10,639 bases of DNA from an uncultured Eubacteriales bacterium (GTDB taxonomy: Bacteria > Bacillota > Clostridia > Lachnospirales > Bianqueaceae): contig CACZPA010000257.1 of NCBI GenBank assembly GCA_902782895.1, positions 1 to 10,639 on the forward strand, in the 5' to 3' direction. Every line of letters starts with the position of its first letter. The stretch's first letter is position 1. Under the pieces are notes generated by a model, which saw nothing but the letters and a program-made list of their open reading frames with translations, was not told the DNA's origin and made no database searches. Position numbers and translations under genes: made by a program. Shown here piece after piece: positions 1 to 5,228 of this stretch.

Positions 1-72
1 GAATGTGGCTGTCATATAACCGAAAATGTCAAGCATATGCGCAAATCGGGGCTTGAGGAGGTCTTGAGATGA
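1..72 (+). CDS. 3' end of an unidentified upstream gene (partial)
   Basis: Reading frame 1 is open from the first base to a TGA at 70-72 and gives 23 residues (ECGCHITENV...EEVLR). The stop overlaps the start of the next gene as ATGA (69-72), the arrangement also seen at the next gene junction. The last codons carry the GAGGAGG ribosome binding site of the acetyltransferase. That coupling supports a real gene end rather than chance. Too little is present to name a family. Confidence 0.5.
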   Translation, partial: ECGCHITENVKHMRKSGLEEVLR

Positions 73-557
73 CTGTGATCAAAGAAACAACAATCGAAGA
101 TCTTGATAATGTTCAGAAACTCTGGGCGGACGGGGATGTAATGAGGTTTGTCGGTTTTCCTGATGGATTGCAGAGGACAAGCGAAGAGATGAAAGGCTGG
201 TTTCAGTGGATTGAATCCAACAGGCCTGCCTTGAATCACTATTCGATATTCGAAGACGGGAAATACTGCGGAGAATCGTTTTATAATATTGATGCGGAGC
301 ATCGAAGCGCGGCGCTGGACATTAAGCTGTTTGGATTCGCGCGAGGGCGGGGCATCGCCGCGGCAGGACTTTCCCATGCAATCCAGGAAGCGTTCCGGAA
401 CGGGGCCGAGGTCGTATGGGTCGATCCGAATCCGCAAAACCTGAAGGCGATTGCCCTGTATAGGCGGCTTGGGTTTCAGCAGAAAGCTTTCCCGGAGCAT
501 CTGCTTTCTGAGGATGAAGAGCCAATCTCAATTTATATGGAACTGCGTAAAGGATGA
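69..557 (+). CDS. GNAT family N-acetyltransferase
   Basis: This 162-residue protein is predicted to transfer an acetyl group from acetyl-CoA to an amine; its substrate is unknown. The acetyl-CoA pyrophosphate-binding motif A of GNAT enzymes is seen as ARGRGIAAAGL at residues 91-101 (the R/Q-x-x-G-x-A pattern). The usual C-terminal motif follows as NPQNLKAIALYRRLGF at 121-136, where the Asn and the Tyr-Arg-Lys/Arg-Leu-Gly-Phe element are typical. The length matches single-domain GNATs. The start is supported by GAGGAGG seven bases upstream. It overlaps the preceding stop and the following start by ATGA, so it is probably translated as part of an operon with both neighbours. Confidence 0.9.
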   Translation: MTVIKETTIEDLDNVQKLWADGDVMRFVGFPDGLQRTSEEMKGWFQWIESNRPALNHYSIFEDGKYCGESFYNIDAEHRSAALDIKLFGFARGRGIAAAGLSHAIQEAFRNGAEVVWVDPNPQNLKAIALYRRLGFQQKAFPEHLLSEDEEPISIYMELRKG

Positions 558-817
558 ATGACAGCGCGATGAAAGTTAAACTGACGATAACGGAGAGCCG
601 CTGCAGATGCGGCTATTTCACACAGGGACAGGAATTTATCGTCGAAGATCTGTGCCCGCCGCTGTGCCATGAGCTGTGGAACAGCATCTATCCTTCTGTT
701 TACGTGCTGCTGAACGGCGGCATCCTGGATCACGGAGAGGGCAAGGCCAGGCTGTTTGACGCGAAATGCCCGGACGAAGGCCGCGTCGCCATTCACGGAG
801 AGGTTATGGAGGATTGA
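554..817 (+). CDS. TIGR04076-like small protein of unknown function
   Basis: This 87-residue cytosolic protein begins MKVKLTITESRCRCGYFTQG after a five-residue leader. It carries the features I associate with the TIGR04076 family: an N-terminal beta strand with a Cys-rich turn, a central L-C-P-P-L-C-H-E-L-W-N-S-I-Y-P segment (about residues 34-48), then V-L-L-N-G-G and a C-terminal D-A-K-C-P-D-E-G-R-V segment. The family has no established biochemical function; the conserved cysteines and histidine could bind metal, which is inference. Translation may start at 554, overlapping the acetyltransferase stop as ATGA, or at the in-frame ATG at 569. The overlap favours 554. No membrane segment or signal peptide is seen. 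Confidence 0.72.
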   Translation: MNDSAMKVKLTITESRCRCGYFTQGQEFIVEDLCPPLCHELWNSIYPSVYVLLNGGILDHGEGKARLFDAKCPDEGRVAIHGEVMED

Positions 818-896
818 CAGCGCGGCGGCAAAGCATGGGTGCATTGCAAAACGCGGGGAGGCCATGCGGTGTAGACGAGGGATCTGTCCCGAGCAT

Positions 897-925
897 TTGA
901 CAGTTTTTCTTTTTTGATATACAGT
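897..925 (+). promoter_or_regulatory. Sigma-70 type promoter for the truncated hydrolase
   Basis: A perfect -35 box TTGACA (897-902) is followed by 17 bases and TACAGT (920-925, 4 of 6 matches to TATAAT). A second reading, TATACA at 918-923, gives a 15-base spacer. AGAGG at 927-931 lies nine bases ahead of the ATG at 941. The promoter appears intact although its gene is not. Confidence 0.55.
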
Positions 926-940
926 TAGAGGCGTATAACA

Positions 941-1087
941 ATGAAATGCTTTGAATTTGGCAAAGAGAACGAAGAATTGATGGCCTTGCTGCATGGTGGC
1001 GGGACGAGCTATCTGGGGGTCATGCCTACGGCAAAGAAAATCGCAGAGCGATACCATGTTGTTTTGCTTGCGTATAGCAGTTTATAA
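941..1087 (+). pseudogene. Truncated alpha/beta-hydrolase, N-terminal fragment
   Basis: The 48 codons from the ATG at 941 read MKCFEFGKENEELMALLHGG..., followed by ...AKKIAERYHVVLLAYSSL and a TAA. This matches the first strands of an alpha/beta-hydrolase: a beta strand ending in the oxyanion-loop motif L-L-H-G-G-G (residues 16-21), a helix, then the V-V-L-L-A-Y strand. In intact members the next residues begin the cap and nucleophile-elbow region (GxSxG), and a whole enzyme is over 200 residues long. Here the frame stops straight after the second strand and no GxSxG segment follows in any frame I could read, so the catalytic core is missing. A plausible promoter and ribosome binding site remain upstream. 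A short expressed peptide cannot be excluded. Confidence 0.6.
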
Positions 1088-1160
1088 AAGAAGTGGAAGA
1101 AGCGCACAGACCGTCATGAGAACAGGAAAAGCTGCGCTCAGAGCAAGGGAGGCATAGTAA

Positions 1161-1400
1161 ATGCAAATATCAAAAATCTTTGGCGGGAATCGTGATGAAG
1201 CTCGTCCGATTTCGTCTAATCGGCATAAGAAGATCCGTTATATTTATCAGGATCTGGAAGCACGTCTGGGGAAGGATACAGCTGATCGGATTCTGCAGAC
1301 TTCAGATAGGAAATATCTGAATTTTCACCGCGTGACCGAATATTCACTGAATGACCGAAAATTCACCGAATATTCGCTGAAAATTCGGTCTCGCTGTTGA
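1161..1400 (+). CDS. Short unrecognised ORF ending in the operator array (possible gene remnant)
   Basis: This 79-residue frame begins with a good ribosome binding site (GGGAGG at 1146-1151, nine bases from the ATG). Residues 1-52 are charged and look helical (RYIYQDLEARLGKDTADRIL), like the start of a genuine protein. From about residue 53 the frame translates the repeat array at 1318-1390, giving the repeated peptide TEYSL (V-T-E-Y-S-L-N, then F-T-E-Y-S-L-K), and it stops at the -35 box of the next promoter. I infer that the front of an older gene was cut by arrival of the downstream unit. No family is recognised. Confidence 0.35.
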   Translation: MQISKIFGGNRDEARPISSNRHKKIRYIYQDLEARLGKDTADRILQTSDRKYLNFHRVTEYSLNDRKFTEYSLKIRSRC

Positions 1401-1415
1401 CAAGGCGAATTTTCA
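1318..1415. repeat. Array of GAATATTC/GAAAATTC boxes, probable operator
   Basis: At least five related A/T-core boxes flanked by TTCACC/GGTGAA-like ends occur here: TGAATTTTCACCG (1318-1330), CCGAATATTCACTGAA (1336-1351), CGAAAATTCACC (1356-1367), CCGAATATTCGCTGAA (1366-1381) and TGAAAATTCG (1378-1387). An exact inverted copy of the last, CGAATTTTCA, sits at 1406-1415 inside the promoter spacer. The two 16-bp copies differ at one base and lie exactly 30 bp apart, close to three DNA turns. The position over and beside the promoter suggests binding by the AlbA_2/winged-helix protein encoded just downstream, which is inference. Confidence 0.7.
1353..1390. repeat. 38-bp near-perfect palindrome
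   Basis: The segment begins GACCGAAAATTC and ends GAAAATTCGGTC, and is centred on the perfect 10-bp palindrome CGAATATTCG (1367-1376). Of 19 mirrored pairs 16 match; the mismatches are at pairs 8, 9 and 14. It ends six bases ahead of the -35 box. No T-run follows, so an operator is likelier than a terminator. Confidence 0.8.
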
Positions 1416-1425
1416 TGAGTATAAT
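1397..1425 (+). promoter_or_regulatory. Perfect consensus sigma-70 promoter of the AlbA_2 gene
   Basis: TTGACA (1397-1402), a 17-base spacer and TATAAT (1420-1425) match the housekeeping consensus at all twelve positions. A GAGGAGGTG ribosome binding site (1442-1450) precedes the ATG at 1456. A box of the operator array lies in the spacer, so a protein bound there would block RNA polymerase. Confidence 0.88.
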
Positions 1426-1455
1426 AGAGACAGTTTTATATGAGGAGGTGTACTC

Positions 1456-2751
1456 ATGAGCTTCGAAACCGAAAATCTGGAATTCAAGGTTCAGTTTACT
1501 GAGGACATATATAAAGAAGTGATTGCTTTCGCCAATACAGATGGCGGGGTTGTATATGTTGGGATAGATAATAACGGGAATGTTGTCGGACTTACAGATG
1601 TGGATCAGGAGTATACCCGTATCACGAATGGCATTCGGGATGATATTATGCCGGATGTAACAATGTTTGTGCGTTTCTCGATCCAGGATCACAAGGTGGT
1701 ACGCATTACAGTTAGCGAAGGAACGAACAAGCCTTACTACCTCAAAGGCAAAGGACTGAAGCCCAGCGGCGTTTATGTACGGCAGGGGACTTCCAGCGTT
1801 CCGGCTTCCTATGAGCAAATTCGCCAGATGATTAAGGAAAGTGATGGGGACACGTTCGAGGAAATGCGTTCTATGGAGCAGAATCTTTCCTTTGAAGCTG
1901 CAGCGGCGGCCTTTAAGAAATACGGCGTGCAGTTTGCCAAGGAGAAGTATCGTGCTCTGGGAATCACGCAGAAGGACGACGGGCTTTTTACAAACCTTGC
2001 GCTTATCATCTCGGATCAATGCGCGCATACAACGAAGATCGCTGTTTTTGGAGATGATTCGAATACTGTTTTCAAAGACAACAAGGAGTTTGGAGGCTCC
2101 GTTTTTACACAGCTGGAAGACAGTTTTAATTATCTTATGCTCTGCAACAGGACAGCGGCGACATTCAAGGGCCTGGAACGAATTGAGAAACAGGATTATC
2201 CTGAAGAGGCGCTCCGTGAAGCGCTTCTGAATGCGCTTGTGCACCGGGATTACAGTTTTAGCGGCAGTATTATTATCAATGTTAACGATGAAAGGATGGA
2301 GTTTATTTCTATCGGCGGACTTCTTCCCGGTCTTTCCACAGATGATATCCGGATCGGGATTTCTCAGCCGCGTAATAAGAATCTCGCCGAAATGTTCCAT
2401 CGTCTGCGTTTGATAGAGAGTTATGGGACGGGTATCCGAAGGATCTATAAACTCTATGAAAACTGTCCTGTTCAGCCGACAATCGAGACAACAACAAATG
2501 CCTTTAAGATAGTGCTGCCTAACATGAATGCCGTGCAGAAAGCGGATGTCAGCCCAAACGTTGCTGTCACGCCGCAGATTCAAAAGGTTATGGATTATAT
2601 CTCTGAAAACGGCCAGATTACGGATGAAACGGTCCAAGCCTTGCTGAAAATCAAAAAGACCCGTGCATTCGATCTCATGAAGCAGATGAGCGGTATGGGG
2701 CTCGTGCAGGCGATCGGACGAGGCGCAGAGAAGCGGTATCTGGCGAAATAA
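1456..2751 (+). CDS. AlbA_2 (Schlafen-like) and HATPase_c_4 domain protein with winged helix, putative transcriptional regulator
   Basis: This 431-residue protein belongs to the 'divergent AAA_4 / AlbA_2' group, usually annotated as an ATP-binding protein or putative transcriptional regulator. Residues 5-126 form an AlbA_2 domain: Glu9 in LEFK, then VIAFANTDGGVVYVGIDNNG (22-41), and YVRQGTSSVPAS (108-118). Residues about 249-355 match the HATPase_c_4 (RecG C-terminal-like) region, with EALREALLNALVHRDYS (251-267), SIGGLLPGL (285-293) and SYGTGIRRI (322-330). Residues 373-431 look like a winged helix (ITDETVQALLKIKKTRAFDLMKQM, then a GRGAEKRYL wing). Its own consensus promoter and the palindromic array upstream suggest autoregulation. 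It is more AT-rich than the right half of the window and has remnants to its left, which fits horizontal acquisition. The target and any ATPase or nuclease activity are unknown. Confidence 0.88.
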   Translation: MSFETENLEFKVQFTEDIYKEVIAFANTDGGVVYVGIDNNGNVVGLTDVDQEYTRITNGIRDDIMPDVTMFVRFSIQDHKVVRITVSEGTNKPYYLKGKGLKPSGVYVRQGTSSVPASYEQIRQMIKESDGDTFEEMRSMEQNLSFEAAAAAFKKYGVQFAKEKYRALGITQKDDGLFTNLALIISDQCAHTTKIAVFGDDSNTVFKDNKEFGGSVFTQLEDSFNYLMLCNRTAATFKGLERIEKQDYPEEALREALLNALVHRDYSFSGSIIINVNDERMEFISIGGLLPGLSTDDIRIGISQPRNKNLAEMFHRLRLIESYGTGIRRIYKLYENCPVQPTIETTTNAFKIVLPNMNAVQKADVSPNVAVTPQIQKVMDYISENGQITDETVQALLKIKKTRAFDLMKQMSGMGLVQAIGRGAEKRYLAK

Positions 2752-2819
2752 GACGGGGGTTGGGGTATTGGTTAATCTGTTAGATAAGTATTGGCATAAG
2801 TGTCGGCATGAATGTTGAT

Positions 2820-2846
2820 AAATGTCGCTTTTAAGGCGACATTTTT
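2820..2846 (+). terminator. Rho-independent terminator after the AlbA_2 gene
   Basis: AAATGTCGCTT (2820-2830) pairs with AGGCGACATTT (2834-2844) around a TTA loop: eleven pairs, one of them T-G. It runs into a short T-tract ending at 2846. It lies 69 bases after the stop. The flanking A run means it might work weakly on the other strand as well. Confidence 0.65.
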
Positions 2847-2927
2847 GAAATGAAAGTGACTATAATCGTATTGTACTTGAGAGAGATTTGAGATATGACA
2901 AACTGATCTCTTGCCGGAAAAAGATAC

Positions 2928-2956
2928 TTGACATGGGCGGTATAATTTGAGAGAAT
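2928..2956 (+). promoter_or_regulatory. Probable promoter of the NifX-FKBP / isomerase unit
   Basis: A perfect TTGACA lies at 2928-2933 and a perfect TATAAT at 2941-2946, but only seven bases separate them, so they cannot be one promoter. TTGACA pairs at 17 bases with GAGAAT (2951-2956, 4 of 6 matches). TATAAT would need a weak -35 near 2918. One or both may be used. The gene starts at 3031, with AAAGGAG (3016-3022) ahead of it. Confidence 0.45.
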
Positions 2957-3030
2957 CTTTAAAATGTGCTGCCGCCTGATAATGAAAAAAGTTAGCGCGG
3001 CAGAGGTATTTCAGTAAAGGAGCAACAGCA

Positions 3031-3960
3031 ATGAGAATCGCAGTTACGTACGACAAGGGACAGGTTTTCCAGCACTTTGGACACACAGAGCAGTTCAAGG
3101 TCTATGAGGTTGAGGACGGCAAGATCGTTTCGGCCGAGATCGTGGGTTCGGAAGGATCCGGACACGAGGCGCTTGCGGGTCTGCTTTCCGGCAAGGGCAT
3201 CGATGTTCTGATCTGCGGCGGCATCGGTGGAGGCGCTACGGCAGCCCTTGCGCAGCAGGGGATCGAGCTCTGCGCGGGAGCTTCCGGAGATGTGGACGAG
3301 GTGGTCGCGGCCTATCTGAGAGGCGAGCTGGAGAATACCGGAGCCAACTGCGATCATCACGGAGAGGGGCATCATCACGGGCATGGCGGCCATGGCGAAG
3401 GAAATAACCGTGGCGAAGACAGTAGCAATGACGCCGGCTGTGGTTCCGATTGCGGTGAAGACTGTGGTTCTGACTGTGGCGAGGGCTGCCCCGGTTGCCA
3501 CAGACGTCCCGTGATCACCGGCAAGAACGTCGGCAAAAAGGTCCGCACGCATTACCGAGGCACGTTCAACGACGGGACACAATTCGACTCCTCTTATGAT
3601 CGAGGAGAGCCACTGGAATTCGTTTGCGGTGCGGGTATGATGATCCTTGGTTTTGATGCGGCGGTTGCGGATATGGATGTCGGCCAGACTATCAACGTGC
3701 ATCTGATGCCCTCCGAGGCTTATGGCGAGGTGGATCCCGACGCGATTATCACCGTCAATCTCAGCGATCTGCAAGGCGCGGAGGGGCTCACTGTCGGGCA
3801 GCAGGTCTATCTGCGCAACTCCATGGGCAGGCCTTTCCGCGTCAAAGTCACCGCTAAAGACGACAAGACCATCACTTTTGACGCCAACCACGAGATGGCC
3901 GGCAAAGAGTTGAATTTCGAGATCACGCTGGTTGAGATCCTCGACGACAATAACGAATAA
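3031..3960 (+). CDS. NifX/NifB-type domain fused through a His/Cys-rich linker to a SlyD-like FKBP prolyl isomerase
   Basis: This 309-residue cytosolic protein has three parts. Residues 1-97 match the dinitrogenase iron-molybdenum cofactor (NifX/NifB C-terminal) domain: MRIAVTYDKGQVFQHFGHTE, then the D-V-L-I-C-G-G-I-G-G-G-A loop (58-69) that in this family holds the ligand. Residues 104-158 form a low-complexity metal-binding segment with His at 109, 110, 114-116, 118 and 121, then Cys at 137, 141, 145, 149, 153 and 156 in CGSD/CGED repeats. Residues about 165-305 match an FKBP of SlyD type: RTHYRGTFNDGTQFDSSYD (172-190), MMILGFDAAVADM (203-215), PSEAYGEVD (227-235), an inserted IF-like chaperone region and NHEMAGKELNFEI (286-298). 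SlyD proteins are prolyl isomerases that bind nickel through a C-terminal His/Cys tail; here that tail type sits in front. A role in metal or Fe-S cluster handling is inferred. No nitrogenase genes are present. Confidence 0.9.
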   Translation: MRIAVTYDKGQVFQHFGHTEQFKVYEVEDGKIVSAEIVGSEGSGHEALAGLLSGKGIDVLICGGIGGGATAALAQQGIELCAGASGDVDEVVAAYLRGELENTGANCDHHGEGHHHGHGGHGEGNNRGEDSSNDAGCGSDCGEDCGSDCGEGCPGCHRRPVITGKNVGKKVRTHYRGTFNDGTQFDSSYDRGEPLEFVCGAGMMILGFDAAVADMDVGQTINVHLMPSEAYGEVDPDAIITVNLSDLQGAEGLTVGQQVYLRNSMGRPFRVKVTAKDDKTITFDANHEMAGKELNFEITLVEILDDNNE

Positions 3961-3977
3961 ACACAGGAGGTATTACA

Positions 3978-4859
3978 ATGAAAAAAGGTTTGATCGGTGT
4001 GCAGATGAGCACGATCGCGCCGTCCAAAATCCCGGATTTTGACGCGTATACAATGATGGGGAGACTCACGGACATCGGATATCACTGCGTGGAGATCTCG
4101 CAGGTCTCGATGAACGAACAGAACGTGAAGGGGTTCCGCCGCGCGGTGGATGAGCTCGGGATGAAAGTGTCCTCCTGCACCGCGTCGCTTTCTCCGCTGG
4201 TTCCCGGTATGCCCGGCGAATATCTGAACGATCCGGATGATTTCAAGAAGATCGTCAATGACTGCCGTACTCTGAACTGCAATATGCTCCGCATCGGCAT
4301 TCTCCCGATGACCTGCGTCGGCAGCTACAACAAGGCGCTGGATTTTGCGAAACAGGCCAACGAATACGCGCTGAAGCTGCGCGAGGAGGGCATCGATCTG
4401 TACTATCACAACCACAATATCGAGTTCGTGCGCTATGACGGCCGCTATCTGCTGGACATTATCCGTGACAACGCGCCGGAGATGGGATTTGAGCTGGATA
4501 CGCACTGGATCCATCGCGGCGGTGAAAATCCGATCAGTTTTATTAAGAAATACGCGGGACGGATCCGTCTGCTGCATCTGAAAGATTACCGGATCGCCGA
4601 AGTGCAGATCCCGGAGGGGCTTGCGCCGGATTCAAAAGAATTCTCGGACGCTTTCTTCAACAGTTTCGGAAGTATCGTCCAGTTCGCGGAGGTCGGTGAA
4701 GGCTCTTTGCCGATCAAGGAGTGCATCGAGGCTGGCCTTGCGGGCGGCAGCGAATACTTCCTGGTCGAGCAGGACGAGACTTACGGCCGCGACCGCTTTG
4801 AGAGCCTCAAGATCAGCCATGACAACCTGGTCAAGATGGGCTACGGCGAGTGGTTCTGA
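3978..4859 (+). CDS. Sugar phosphate isomerase/epimerase (TIM barrel, xylose-isomerase-like / AP endonuclease 2 fold)
   Basis: This 293-residue enzyme has the length and order of motifs of the AP_endonuc_2/xylose-isomerase-like TIM-barrel family, which moves carbonyl or hydroxyl groups on sugars with a divalent metal. Visible elements are VEISQVSM (38-45), YYHNHNIEF (142-150), GFELDTHWIHRGG (170-182), RIRLLHLKDYR (195-205), AEVGEGSLP (237-245) and FLVEQDETYG (261-270). Likely metal ligands are Glu149 or its neighbours, Asp174, His200 and Glu238 or Glu264, by analogy with tagatose 3-epimerase-type enzymes. Its AGGAGGT site is followed closely by the ATG, and it starts only 17 bases after the fusion gene, so the two are cotranscribed. 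It converges on the minus-strand dehydrogenase/glycosidase cluster, which fits a sugar-catabolic role. The substrate is not known. Confidence 0.85.
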   Translation: MKKGLIGVQMSTIAPSKIPDFDAYTMMGRLTDIGYHCVEISQVSMNEQNVKGFRRAVDELGMKVSSCTASLSPLVPGMPGEYLNDPDDFKKIVNDCRTLNCNMLRIGILPMTCVGSYNKALDFAKQANEYALKLREEGIDLYYHNHNIEFVRYDGRYLLDIIRDNAPEMGFELDTHWIHRGGENPISFIKKYAGRIRLLHLKDYRIAEVQIPEGLAPDSKEFSDAFFNSFGSIVQFAEVGEGSLPIKECIEAGLAGGSEYFLVEQDETYGRDRFESLKISHDNLVKMGYGEWF

Positions 4860-4883
4860 GAGGCTGGGACATAACCTGGAATA

Positions 4884-4914
4884 AAAAAGCTGCTGGTTCT
4901 GCCAGCGGCTTTTT
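4884..4914 (+). terminator. Strong bidirectional rho-independent terminator
   Basis: AAAAAGCTGCTGG (4884-4896) pairs with CCAGCGGCTTTTT (4902-4914) over 13 positions (one T-G) around the loop TTCTG. The A-run before and T-run after make it work in both directions. It ends the isomerase unit 25 bases past its stop and can also end the convergent minus-strand cluster. Confidence 0.88.
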
Positions 4915-4939
4915 GCTGTATGTTCGGGGGAGTCGGTTT

Positions 4940-5221
4940 TGCAGGCCTGCGATGCGCCGGAGACAGTCTGTGTACTGACCGATCGAGGTGAAAGATCCCG
5001 TCCCCGAAGAGATCGCAGAGATCCCAGTGACCGTTATTCCAGTGGATTACATCACTGCCGGCGATCTGCTCCCTGTAATCAAAGAGCGACCGCAGCGTAT
5101 AGGCGGCGAACCTGCCGTTGCCTTTATAAGTGAAAACTTTAAAATCCGGCTTCAGAAGCTCGGTAACGCGGCTTTCGTACCCGAGGCGGATCGAATCGCC
5201 CAGTAGAGTGACTATTTTCAT
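4940..5221 (-). pseudogene. SGNH/GDSL hydrolase, frameshifted and C-terminally truncated
   Basis: From the ATG at 5221, preceded by AGGAGGTGA, the frame reads MKIVTLLGDSIRLGYESRV... with the block I motif GDS (residues 8-10) and HWNNGHWDLCDLFGDGIF (60-77) carrying the block III Asn. SGNH esterases are usually about 200 residues with a catalytic Asp-x-x-His near the end. After Phe77 (4991) the frame becomes unrelated. Dropping one base at about 4990 restores a family-like sequence, TSIGQYTDCLRRIAGL, down to about 4941. The sequence then runs into the terminator with no DxxH. I conclude a one-base insertion plus loss of the C-terminal half. The unshifted frame would run on to 4841, into the convergent isomerase gene. 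It was the last gene of the minus-strand cluster, seven bases after the previous stop. Confidence 0.75.
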
Positions 5222-5228
5222 GGCGGAC

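Noticed and set aside
1353..1390. Palindrome as a rho-independent terminator
   Set aside because: It is A/T-rich at the core, has no following T-run, and ends just six bases ahead of a consensus promoter, which suits an operator better.
1363..2637. Long minus-strand open frame (424 codons) opposite the AlbA_2 gene
   Set aside because: It has no ribosome binding site, its protein is rich in Cys, His and Ile without family motifs, and the plus-strand gene has clear domains, a promoter and a start.
3031..3330. Evidence of nitrogen fixation
   Set aside because: The NifX-type domain is widespread in anaerobes that do not fix nitrogen, and no nif structural or assembly gene is nearby.
3807..4577. 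Minus-strand open frame across the FKBP and isomerase genes
   Set aside because: It crosses two well supported plus-strand genes and has no family features.
4841..4939. C-terminal part of the unshifted SGNH frame as real protein
   Set aside because: Beyond the frameshift the sequence is Pro/Arg/Ser-rich, crosses the terminator hairpin and enters the 3' end of the convergent isomerase gene.
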